Made by a program: the position numbers and the translations under genes | Notes under the pieces: generated by a model | What the model was told of the DNA's origin: nothing | Seen by the model: the letters and a program-made list of their open reading frames with translations, nothing else | Database searches by the model: none | Part shown: in pieces, positions 1-6,583 of the stretch | How positions within the stretch are numbered: the first letter of the stretch is position 1 | Layout of the letters: each line of letters starts with the position of its first letter | NCBI GenBank assembly: GCA_039185235.1 | Contig: JBCDAS010000046.1 | Span: 1-18,018 of the forward strand | DNA: 18,018 bases | From: Thermohalobaculum sp039185235 | Lineage (GTDB): Bacteria > Pseudomonadota > Alphaproteobacteria > Rhodobacterales > Rhodobacteraceae | Direction of reading: 5' to 3'

Positions 1-232
1 AGACCCGAGCATTCCCGCCCTCAAAGACGCCTGGTGCCGAGGGTATCGGAGCGTTGCAGATTTGCCAGCGGAGGTGGAGGCGGAGCTCCCGACCTTCATC
101 ATGCTGCGCCGCCTGCAACTGACTGCGTGGATTGCCAGCCATTCCGAGACCCCAACCGCGCAGGAGATGGGCACTGCCTTTACCGACGACACGGTCAAGA
201 TCGCCGAGCGTTACTTGGCAGGGCAGGGCTGA
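1..232 (+). CDS. C-terminal part of an APH-fold small-molecule kinase (partial)
   Basis: An open frame enters from the left edge (codons start at base 2) and stops with TGA at 230-232, giving 76 residues. The visible tail includes DLPAEVEAELPTFIMLRRLQ and TAWIASHSETPTAQEMG. This helical pattern is what I associate with the C-terminal lobe of aminoglycoside-phosphotransferase-type kinases, including the homoserine kinase II and hydroxylysine kinase relatives. The catalytic HxDxxxxN and DxD motifs would lie outside the window, so activity cannot be judged. The next gene begins 4 bases after the stop and encodes a class III aminotransferase. In eukaryotes and many bacteria such kinases pair with class III phospholyases acting on phosphorylated amino alcohols or hydroxylysine, which supports the call. 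The family rests on sequence feel and context rather than on a diagnostic motif. Confidence 0.6.
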   Translation, partial: DPSIPALKDAWCRGYRSVADLPAEVEAELPTFIMLRRLQLTAWIASHSETPTAQEMGTAFTDDTVKIAERYLAGQG

Positions 233-236
233 TCGG

Positions 237-1595
237 GTGGGCAAAACCAAGGGAAAACCGGCTGGCGCGGATCAACTCATCGCCCGCCAGATCCTCGATA
301 TGAACGCATTTGATGCGAGCCAGGACGCAGGTCGCGACGATGCAATCGTGAGCCGTCGGCAGGCGAATTTTGGCGCTGCATCGGTGTTGTTCTACCAGCG
401 CCCGATCGAGATGGTCTCAGCCAAAGGCGCTTGGATGCAGGCGGCAGATGGTCGGCGCTATCTAGACCTCTACAACAACGTGCCCTCGGTCGGACACTCA
501 CATCCCCGCGTGGTCGATGCCATCACGGACCAGATTACCCGGCTCAACACAAACACGCGCTATCTGAACCAAACCACCGAGATGTATATCGAGGTGTTGA
601 AGGAGCGCCTGCCCGCAACTCTGTCGAACGTACTTCTTGCCTGCTCGGGAAGTGAGGCAAACGATCTGGCGATGCGGGTTGCGATGAAGGCCAGCGGCCA
701 CTCAGGCTTTGTGGTGACCGAGACAGCTTATCACGGCAATACCCATCTGGTAATCCAGGCCTCGCCATCATCTTACAAGCAAGGCAAGCCGCCGAGTTTC
801 ATAGAAACAGTCCCGGCGCCTTCGAAAGTGGCCTATGGGACCGACATTGCGACTGGGTTCGCACGTGAGGTCACCAAGGCAATTGGACGGCTTAGGCGGC
901 GCAAATGCGGGTTCGCCGGATTTCTGTGTGACTCGGTCTTTTCCTCGGATGGTGTGTTCCCGGATCCCGCTGGCTTCCTAGCCCCGGTCGTTGCGGCGGT
1001 GCAGGCGGCAGGCGGTCTCTACATCGCCGATGAAGTGCAGCCGGGGTTTGGCCGGACAGGGGCCACATTTTGGGGTTTTGCCCGCCATGGCGTGACGCCA
1101 GATATCGTCACCATGGGCAAACCCATGGGCAATGGGTTTCCAATGTCAGGAATGGCAACTCGGCCAGACTTGCTCTCCGCGTTTTGCGAGGATTTTGGCT
1201 ACTTCAACACGTTTGGCGGCAACCCGGTCGCTGCGGCTGCTGGATTGGCGGTGCTGGAGGTGATCAGGGATGAAGACCTTATGGACAATGCATCTCGCGT
1301 CGGAGCGCATTTGCGCGCGCGTCTGCGTGAATTGTCGCGGCAAGATACACGGATCTCAGACATCCGAGGAGCGGGGTTGTTTCTGGGCGTGGATCTGAGC
1401 CAGCAAGCCGCGCCTGATCAGCCCGATCCAGCCCTTGCTGCGCGAGTGATCAACGGGCTCAAGGACCGAGGTGTCCTGATTGGCGCCGCGGGCAAATTCG
1501 GCCATACGCTCAAGATCCGCCCGCCGCTTTGCCTGTCCGAGGGAGAGGCCGAAGTCTTCGTAGACGCTCTCCATGAGACACTGGCAGATGTCTGA
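237..1595 (+). CDS. Class III PLP-dependent aminotransferase / phospholyase-type enzyme
   Basis: This is a cytoplasmic fold-type I PLP enzyme. Counting from the GTG at 237 (452 aa), the aspartate that pairs with the pyridine nitrogen is D265 in YIADEVQPGFGRTG. The Schiff-base lysine is K295 in TMGKPMGNGFPMSG. The phosphate-binding segment ACSGSEANDLA lies near residue 140, and the YLDLYNNVPSVGHSHPRVV segment is typical of the AGXT2/ethanolamine-phosphate phospholyase branch. Two starts are possible. GTG 237 has an AGGG about 8 bases upstream and sits 4 bases after the kinase stop; ATG 300 gives 431 aa, closer to the family core, but has no visible ribosome binding site. The neighbouring kinase suggests a two-step scheme in which an amino alcohol or hydroxy-amino acid is phosphorylated and then cleaved by elimination. 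That substrate is inference; an ordinary aminotransferase is also possible. Confidence 0.85.
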   Translation: MGKTKGKPAGADQLIARQILDMNAFDASQDAGRDDAIVSRRQANFGAASVLFYQRPIEMVSAKGAWMQAADGRRYLDLYNNVPSVGHSHPRVVDAITDQITRLNTNTRYLNQTTEMYIEVLKERLPATLSNVLLACSGSEANDLAMRVAMKASGHSGFVVTETAYHGNTHLVIQASPSSYKQGKPPSFIETVPAPSKVAYGTDIATGFAREVTKAIGRLRRRKCGFAGFLCDSVFSSDGVFPDPAGFLAPVVAAVQAAGGLYIADEVQPGFGRTGATFWGFARHGVTPDIVTMGKPMGNGFPMSGMATRPDLLSAFCEDFGYFNTFGGNPVAAAAGLAVLEVIRDEDLMDNASRVGAHLRARLRELSRQDTRISDIRGAGLFLGVDLSQQAAPDQPDPALAARVINGLKDRGVLIGAAGKFGHTLKIRPPLCLSEGEAEVFVDALHETLADV

Positions 1596-1686
1596 GTTCC
1601 GAGGTCGAAGTGATCGTCGGGGTATCCGTGGCAGAAGCCCTGCCTATCATGACCTCTCAGCGACGACCTGCCGTTGCTGGAAGGCT

Positions 1687-1727
1687 ATGGATCAGGCGAG
1701 CGTCGCACCCTTTTCGTCCTGATCCAT
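1687..1727. repeat. Perfect 10-bp inverted repeat forming a hairpin
   Basis: ATGGATCAGG at 1687-1696 is matched exactly by CCTGATCCAT at 1718-1727. Three further pairs (CGA at 1697-1699 with TCG at 1714-1716) form across a single-base bulge, giving about 13 pairs. There is no run of T after either arm, so it is not a canonical intrinsic terminator. It lies about 90 bases after the aminotransferase stop and could slow 3' decay, assist termination, bind a dimeric regulator or be part of a small repeat family. Confidence 0.6.
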
Positions 1728-1744
1728 GAACCAGACAGTTCAGG

Positions 1745-1873
1745 TTAGGCCTGGTTGGGCGGTAGGTGACGCAATTTGTCCAGGATATGGCGCTTCATCA
1801 GAGCTCCAACAACGGCGCCACGATCCACGGCGCGTTCAAAGTTCTGTTTGAGAAAGATGTGCTCTGCGGCCAT
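1745..1873 (-). pseudogene. Possible remnant or small minus-strand protein (42 aa)
   Basis: Read on the minus strand from the ATG at 1873, this frame gives 42 residues beginning MAAEHIFLKQNFERAVDRGA and ending LDKLRHLPPNQA before TAA at 1745-1747. The balanced, helix-forming composition looks like real coding sequence rather than a shadow frame. An in-frame stop lies at 1889-1891, 15 bases upstream of the ATG, and no ribosome binding site is visible. It may be the last exposed piece of a frameshifted gene or a genuine small protein. I do not recognise the family. Confidence 0.25.
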
Positions 1874-2050
1874 TTCGGCCAAGGGTTCTTACTCGAGGAT
1901 GGGCCAGAGTATGGTACTCAGGTGCTTGGAAACTTGGTGTTTGGCACGAATGCGATGTCTCCCGCGACTGGGTCGAGGACCTCTCCAAGTATTTCTAGTT
2001 GATGGGCGGTGGTAAGACTCGTGTGATGATCTTGCCGATCGGGGTATCGA

Positions 2051-3247
2051 ATGGCGCCACCTCACTTGGAAAATCAGCGGGCGCGCCGCCTCTTTCTCGA
2101 TCGCCATCTTCTGCTTCGCCAGGGGGCTGGCTCGGGCCGTGGTGCGGATTTGGAATCTGTCCTGGATGCGCTCGGCTTCGTTCAATTGGATAGCGTCAAT
2201 ACGCTGGCAAGAGCGCATGATCTTATTCTTTGGTCACGCCGCTCCCAGTATCGACCCAGAGCTTTGGAGGGACTGGTCGCCCAGCGCCGGACGGCGTTTG
2301 AGCATTGGACCCATGACGCGGCCACAATCCCAATGGCCTTCTATCCGATGTGGCGTTTGAAGTTTGCCCGCGATGAAGCACGCCTAAGGGCGCGTTGGCC
2401 ACGGGATCGCCGGGCGGGTTGGGAGGCAGAGATCAATCAGGTCCTGAGGCATGTCTCAGAGAACGGCGCGGCCTGTTCCCTTGATGTTGGCGAGGGAGAG
2501 CAAAGGTCGTCTTCGGGGTGGTGGGATTGGCACCCCTCTAAGACAGCTCTCGAGTTTCTCTGGCGCTCGGGTCAACTGGCAATCTGTCATCGCCAGGGGT
2601 TTCGGAAGTTCTATGATCTCACTGAGCGGGTCATCCCCGATTCAACCCGATCGACCCGGATGGATGATGATGAGATCATTGATTGGGCGATGATCGCAGC
2701 GCTCGGGCGACTGGGTTTCGGCACAAGTGGTGAATTGGCATCTTTCTTCGAGATCGTCACGCGGGATGAGGCCAAAGCTTGGAGCCAAGACGCCCTCGCC
2801 ACAGGTCGCATCATCGAGGTGGATGTTCAGATGGCGGATGGTTCGCGGCGCCGGAGCTTCACGACCGAAGCAAGCCTTGATCAAGCCGCGAGCCTGCCAG
2901 ACCCGTCATCGCGGGTGCGTCTGTTGTGCCCCTTTGATCCAGCGCTCCGGGATCGAGCCCGGGCCGAGCGCCTTTTTGGCTTTCACTACCGCATCGAGAT
3001 CTTCGTTCCAGAGGCCAAGCGGCGCTATGGCTACTATGTCTTCCCGGTGATGCAGGGCGACCACATGATTGGCCGGATCGATGCAAAACGTGACGTGACC
3101 GCTTTGCGCGTCCGAGCTTTCTGGCCCGAAGCCAAGATCCGGATGGGAAAAGCGCGGGTCGCAGGGTTGGTGTCGGAGTTGGAGCGTGTGAGGCATTTGG
3201 CCGGGCTCAAAGACGTTCAGTTTTCCGAGGATTGGTTGAAGGCGTGA
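2051..3247 (+). CDS. ycaQ: YcaQ/AlkX-type winged-helix DNA glycosylase
   Basis: This 398-aa protein belongs to the HTH_42 family of tandem winged-helix DNA glycosylases. These remove bulky alkyl adducts and unhook interstrand crosslinks. The catalytic Q-hydrophobic-D motif of the YcaQ/AlkX branch is visible as Q45-L46-D47 in FVQLDSVNTLARAHDLILWS; the Streptomyces AlkZ branch carries QxQ instead. Other family landmarks are SSGWWDWHPSKTALEFLW, FRKFYDLTERVIPD, LLCPFDPALRDRARAERLF and YYVFPVMQGDHMIGRIDAK, which follow the E. coli YcaQ pattern closely, and the length is close to that of E. coli YcaQ (about 410 aa). ATG 2051 is chosen because the protein then starts with the expected short N-terminal helix; a weak GGGG lies upstream. 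It appears to be a single-gene unit, with 126 bases before the next gene. Confidence 0.93.
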   Translation: MAPPHLENQRARRLFLDRHLLLRQGAGSGRGADLESVLDALGFVQLDSVNTLARAHDLILWSRRSQYRPRALEGLVAQRRTAFEHWTHDAATIPMAFYPMWRLKFARDEARLRARWPRDRRAGWEAEINQVLRHVSENGAACSLDVGEGEQRSSSGWWDWHPSKTALEFLWRSGQLAICHRQGFRKFYDLTERVIPDSTRSTRMDDDEIIDWAMIAALGRLGFGTSGELASFFEIVTRDEAKAWSQDALATGRIIEVDVQMADGSRRRSFTTEASLDQAASLPDPSSRVRLLCPFDPALRDRARAERLFGFHYRIEIFVPEAKRRYGYYVFPVMQGDHMIGRIDAKRDVTALRVRAFWPEAKIRMGKARVAGLVSELERVRHLAGLKDVQFSEDWLKA

Positions 3248-3373
3248 TCGGCTCATGCGCGCGCGAGTTGCCCGACGATACCCGGAAGATGTCCTACGCT
3301 TGTTTCTCAGGCGCAGAAGTACAATTTGCCTATGTGTTCGACGACCGATGACCCTCAGCGCGCCAAGGTACCT

Positions 3374-4801
3374 ATGACGGCTATTTCCTTCGACAACAGC
3401 TATGTCCAACTCCCAGATCGGTTCTTCACGAAGATGCCGCCGGAACCTGTCTCGGCGCCAAAGCTGGTCAAGGTCAATCACGGGTTGGCGCGGCGTCTCG
3501 GTGTAGAGCCTGCGGCGCTTGAGACCCCTGAAGTGATTGCAGCTTTCGCGGGAAACGGGGTTTTGGACGGATCCGAGCCGCTGGCCCAGGTCTATGCCGG
3601 GCATCAGTTCGGTGGTTGGAGCCCTCAACTGGGCGATGGGCGTGCCATTTTGCTGGGCGAGGTCGTTGCACCGGATGGGGCTCGGTTTGATGTGCAGCTC
3701 AAAGGGTCAGGCAGAACGCCCTACTCTCGCAATGGCGACGGGCGTGCGCCGCTCGGTCCGGTCTTGCGGGAATATATTGTCTCGGAGGCGATGGCGGCCC
3801 TTGGGGTGCCGACAACCCGCTCCCTCGTCGCGGTTACGACAGGTGATTGGGTGTACCGCGAGCGGCGCGAGCCTGGGGCTGTGTTGACCCGGGTGGCGGC
3901 TAGTCACATTCGGATCGGAACCTTCCAATTCTTCGCCGCGCGCCAGGATGAGGAGGCTGTGCGGTTGCTGGTCGAGCATGCGATTGCGCGCCATTATCCA
4001 GAGGCGGCAGATGCGCGAGATCCTGCCTTGGCGCTGCTCAAAGGCGTCATTGCCCGTCAAGCGGCGCTGGTCGCGCGGTGGATGTCACTTGGCTTCATCC
4101 ACGGCGTGATGAACACAGACAATATGACGATCAGTGGTGAGACGATCGACTATGGGCCATGCGCCTTTATGGATGCCTATCACCCGATGATGGTCTTCTC
4201 CTCGATCGACCATGCTGGGCGGTATGCCTATTCCAACCAGCCCCGGATTGCGCAATGGAACCTCGCCTGTCTGGCGCAGTCTTTGTTGGCGGTGATGGAA
4301 GGCGACGAGGATGCGCGCCTCTCAAAGGCGCAGGAGGCGGTGAATGGCTTCTCGGACCTGTTCCAACTGGCCTGGCTCCGCGAAATGCGGGCGAAGCTTG
4401 GCTTGGAAGGGGCTCAGGAAGGGGATACCAAGCTCATCGAAACGCTGCTTTCATTGATGGCGGAAGCCGGGGCGGATTTCACCCTTACTTTCCGAGGTTT
4501 GGCGGACGGCTCGGCTCGTGACCAGTTTTCTGAGAGTGACGGATTCGGCGCGTGGCACGCGGACTGGAGGGCGCGCGGCGGCGGTGATGCCGAGGCGCTG
4601 AACAAGGTCAACCCGAAGATCATCCCCCGCAATCATCGCGTCGAGATGGCAATCGCTGCTGGCATCGACGGCGATTTCACCCCCTTCGAAGATCTCGTCG
4701 ACGCGCTCGCGAAGCCGTTTCAAGAGGACGTCGCCGATCCCGCCAATGCCAAATCGCCGATGCCCGAGGAACGGGTCTTCCAAACCTTCTGTGGGACTTG
4801 A
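3374..4801 (+). CDS. selO: SelO (YdiU) protein adenylyltransferase
   Basis: This encodes a 475-residue protein, close to E. coli YdiU (478 aa). SelO is a pseudokinase-fold enzyme that transfers AMP from ATP to Ser/Thr/Tyr of target proteins, linked to redox stress. Visible landmarks are YAGHQFGGWSPQLGDGRA, the ATP-loop segment LKGSGRTPYSRNGDGRAP, the catalytic FIHGVMNTDNM with D249-N250, and the metal ligand D259 in TIDYGP. Their spacing matches D252/N253/D262 of the Pseudomonas syringae structure. The chain ends in a near-terminal cysteine, C473 (FCGT), the position occupied by Sec or Cys in this family. ATG 3374 is preferred over the in-frame ATG at 3326 because AAGG lies 5 bases before it and the protein then begins at the family's usual FDNSY segment. 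A VOC-fold gene follows after 19 bases and is probably co-transcribed. Confidence 0.95.
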   Translation: MTAISFDNSYVQLPDRFFTKMPPEPVSAPKLVKVNHGLARRLGVEPAALETPEVIAAFAGNGVLDGSEPLAQVYAGHQFGGWSPQLGDGRAILLGEVVAPDGARFDVQLKGSGRTPYSRNGDGRAPLGPVLREYIVSEAMAALGVPTTRSLVAVTTGDWVYRERREPGAVLTRVAASHIRIGTFQFFAARQDEEAVRLLVEHAIARHYPEAADARDPALALLKGVIARQAALVARWMSLGFIHGVMNTDNMTISGETIDYGPCAFMDAYHPMMVFSSIDHAGRYAYSNQPRIAQWNLACLAQSLLAVMEGDEDARLSKAQEAVNGFSDLFQLAWLREMRAKLGLEGAQEGDTKLIETLLSLMAEAGADFTLTFRGLADGSARDQFSESDGFGAWHADWRARGGGDAEALNKVNPKIIPRNHRVEMAIAAGIDGDFTPFEDLVDALAKPFQEDVADPANAKSPMPEERVFQTFCGT

Positions 4802-4820
4802 ACTTACAGAGACAATCAAA

Positions 4821-5195
4821 GTGCCCAATCCAGTCCTACACTTCGAGATCCCGGTCACCGACATGGACCGTGCTGTGGCCTTCTACCATGCCGTTTTCAG
4901 CTATGATTTGCGGCGCGAGACGGTGGATGGCTATGACATGGCCTTCTTTCCGCGCGACGATGATCAGCCAGGGGCGAGCGGGGCTTTGGCTAAGGGAGAT
5001 GTTTACAAGCCATCCCACAATGGGGTGATCATCTATTTCGACGTGCCCGATATCGACGCCGTGCTCGCACGGGCAAAAGCGTCCGGCTCGAAAATCCTCT
5101 ACGCGAAAACAGATCTTGGCGCGGCTGGTTTTGTGGCCGAGATTGAGGACAGCGAAGGCAATCGGATTGCTCTGACCCAGGCTCAGGCGGTGTGA
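4821..5195 (+). CDS. VOC-fold (glyoxalase/bleomycin-resistance-like) protein
   Basis: This is a 124-residue single-module member of the vicinal oxygen chelate superfamily. It opens with VLHFEIPVTDMDRAVAFYHA, the usual first beta-alpha unit. It continues with the second half VIIYFDVPDIDAVLARAKAS and closes with GFVAEIEDSEGNRIALTQ, where a glutamate normally completes the metal site. H7 near the start and E112 in the AEIEDSEG segment are the likely metal ligands. It starts at GTG 4821, with a weak AGAGA about 9 bases upstream; this start places the first strand at residue 5, as is usual. Such proteins act on varied small substrates and no specific reaction can be assigned. Its closeness to selO suggests one transcript but not a shared function. 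Confidence 0.85.
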   Translation: MPNPVLHFEIPVTDMDRAVAFYHAVFSYDLRRETVDGYDMAFFPRDDDQPGASGALAKGDVYKPSHNGVIIYFDVPDIDAVLARAKASGSKILYAKTDLGAAGFVAEIEDSEGNRIALTQAQAV

Positions 5196-5276
5196 TCAGA
5201 TCAGCCGGTGATCGTGGGTCGGGCTCCTGACGGGGTCGTGAGGGAGCTATCTGTCCCCTAGAAAATCAACGAAGTT

Positions 5277-5296
5277 TTGGCTTCCATCACAGCCAA
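5277..5296. promoter_or_regulatory. Small inverted repeat upstream of the Tat-protein/cytochrome pair
   Basis: TTGGCT at 5277-5282 is matched by AGCCAA at 5291-5296 across 8 bases, in the 167-base gap before the Tat-exported protein gene. Its size and position suit an operator for a dimeric regulator, but six-base arms arise by chance often, and no clear -35/-10 pair could be placed around it. Confidence 0.2.
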
Positions 5297-5362
5297 CCGG
5301 CACCATATCTGAAACGTAGATGTGAAACGCTTGAGCAAGGCCCGCAGAGATAGGAGATCGTG

Positions 5363-5866
5363 ATGAGTTCGAGAAACACCACCCGTCGCCAATTTCTTGG
5401 TGCCTCGGCAGGAGCGACTCTGCTAACCGCCGGATCGGGTTTGATTGTCCCCGCTCAGGCGGAGGGGTTGGCGCCGACGCCCTCGATGCGCGGCGGGTCA
5501 AACAACTTCCGGCCAGGAGCGCCTATGGTCGAGCGGATCGGTGGTGGCGGCTTTTTGATGACCGGCACCGTCCGGCGCGCCGGTGATGGCGCACCGCTCG
5601 AGGGCGTGCGGATCCAGATCTGGGCCCATACGACCGAAGGGCATGAGCGCGACAAGCGCAGCCATGGGGCAACGCTGACCAATGCGGCCGGCGAGTTCCA
5701 GATGGATATGCCACAAATCGTGCCTGCGTTCGGCCAACCCCATGGACATCTCGCCTATGATGCGGATTACGACGAGAATGGGTTTGAGACCGTCTTTCTA
5801 CGCCCAGTCATGTCGAGCGCGCGTGACAAGACTTTGGCGGCCCATTTTGTGCTGAAGCCCGCCTGA
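5363..5866 (+). CDS. Tat-exported protein with a degenerate intradiol-dioxygenase-like fold
   Basis: This encodes 167 residues with a twin-arginine signal (TTRRQFLGASAG, R8-R9) and probable cleavage near A31-Q-A33, so it is folded before export to the periplasm. The mature part matches the intradiol ring-cleavage dioxygenase core: a RPGAP segment (50-54), FLMTGTVRRAGDGAPLEGVR (64-83), IQIWAHTTEGH and a histidine pair in QPHGHLAYDADY (H127, H129). In catechol and protocatechuate dioxygenases two tyrosines and two histidines bind ferric iron. Here the histidines remain but the regions expected to supply the tyrosines show none (HERDKRSHGA and IVPAFGQ). Ring cleavage is therefore doubtful; binding of another metal or a structural or electron-accepting role is more likely. 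GGAG at 5353-5356 sets the start at ATG 5363. The membrane cytochrome gene follows after 5 bases, so the two are almost certainly co-expressed. Confidence 0.8.
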   Translation: MSSRNTTRRQFLGASAGATLLTAGSGLIVPAQAEGLAPTPSMRGGSNNFRPGAPMVERIGGGGFLMTGTVRRAGDGAPLEGVRIQIWAHTTEGHERDKRSHGATLTNAAGEFQMDMPQIVPAFGQPHGHLAYDADYDENGFETVFLRPVMSSARDKTLAAHFVLKPA

Positions 5867-5871
5867 ACCTC

Positions 5872-6507
5872 ATGCCTCCAGCCCGAGCGATCCTTGCCTG
5901 GGCCCTTCTGGCTTTGGCGATCGCGGTCCCGCTCGCGCTTGCCGCCACTAGCCCGTTGCTTGCCTGGCGCGAGCCGATCTATATCGCCGCCGGGCTGGCG
6001 GGTGTCCTGGCGCTTTGCCTCCTGCTGGTGCAGCCACTTCTAGTGGGCGGGCTCTTGCCAGGGGCTAAAGGGCGCAATGGGCGCAAATGGCACCAGTGGC
6101 TTGGGGGGCTTTTGCTGGGCGCCGTGATCCTCCATGTCGTGGGGCTTTGGATCACAAGCCCGCCGGATGTGATCGATGCGTTGCTCTTTGTCTCGCCGAC
6201 CCCGTTCTCGGCCTGGGGTGTGATCGCGATGTGGGCTCTCTTTGCGGCCGCTATACTGTCGGTCTTCCGCACTCGGATCTCGGCGAAGGTTTGGCGGCTT
6301 GGTCACACGGCACTTGTCATAACTGTGGTTGTGGGAACTGTCATCCACGCGCTTTTGATCGAGGGAACGATGGAGCCGATCTCTAAGGTCCTTCTATCCG
6401 TGCTTGCGGGCGGGGCCTTGCTGAAAGTCCTCCTTGATCTGCGGGCCTGGACCCTCCTGAGGCGCCGCCGGCCTCGGTCCACCAAGGGCCTTGGATTGCG
6501 ACATTGA
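5872..6507 (+). CDS. Ferric-reductase-like transmembrane heme protein (MsrQ/FRD type)
   Basis: This 211-residue integral membrane protein has six predicted helices, at about 6-26, 36-62, 74-94, 112-132, 143-162 and 170-190. Four histidines sit in two pairs, H74/H88 (KWHQWLG, ILHVVG) and H145/H159 (RLGHTALV, TVIHALL). Both pairs are spaced H-x13-H, the signature by which ferric-reductase-domain proteins (MsrQ, NOX, FRE, STEAP) hold two b hemes across the membrane. There is no cytoplasmic FAD/NADPH domain, as in MsrQ, so electrons must come from quinol or a separate reductase. The C-terminus is strongly basic (RRRRPRSTK) and probably cytoplasmic. It lies 5 bases after the Tat-exported protein, which suggests that protein is its periplasmic redox partner. 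A plain heme-b electron carrier of other function cannot be excluded. Confidence 0.85.
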   Translation: MPPARAILAWALLALAIAVPLALAATSPLLAWREPIYIAAGLAGVLALCLLLVQPLLVGGLLPGAKGRNGRKWHQWLGGLLLGAVILHVVGLWITSPPDVIDALLFVSPTPFSAWGVIAMWALFAAAILSVFRTRISAKVWRLGHTALVITVVVGTVIHALLIEGTMEPISKVLLSVLAGGALLKVLLDLRAWTLLRRRRPRSTKGLGLRH

Positions 6508-6583
6508 CAGGTCAGGGAAATTTGTGGAGCGTGCCCGTCCAATTCTAGGCAAGAAATGCACTTGATCGTTGCGGAGGTTCTCG

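Larger units (their letters stand above)
1596..2050. other. 455-base gap without a convincing gene
   Basis: No convincing protein is encoded here on either strand. The plus-strand frames of 60-80 codons do not look protein-like and have no ribosome binding sites. The gap holds a strong inverted repeat at 1687-1727 and a short minus-strand frame ending at 1745 that reads like the helical C-terminus of a protein. Stops and frame changes upstream of that frame make a decayed minus-strand gene the most economical reading. The length is unusual in an otherwise tightly packed window. Confidence 0.6.

Noticed and set aside
132..236. Upstream extension of the PLP enzyme frame to the ATG at 132
   Set aside because: It overlaps the end of the kinase gene in another frame and the extra Arg/Pro-rich residues do not resemble any part of the family; GTG 237 or ATG 300 are better starts.
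1766..2015. Plus-strand frames of 78-79 codons in the gap after the PLP enzyme
   Set aside because: No ribosome binding sites, overlapping alternatives in two frames and no protein-like pattern.
3326..3373. Earlier in-frame ATG for SelO
   Set aside because: No ribosome binding site is seen before it, and the extra 16 residues are absent from the usual SelO start; ATG 3374 follows AAGG.
2906..3628. 240-codon minus-strand frame opposite the glycosylase and SelO genes
   Set aside because: It spans parts of two real plus-strand genes and has no protein-like features; an antisense shadow.
5223..5247. GCTCC/GGAGC hairpin after the VOC gene as a terminator
   Set aside because: Only five pairs, a large loop and no T run; too weak to call.
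6508..6583. Promoter for the RND operon
   Set aside because: TTGTGG and ATTCTA boxes can be picked out but their spacing of about 14 bases is too short for a sigma-70 promoter; no confident call.
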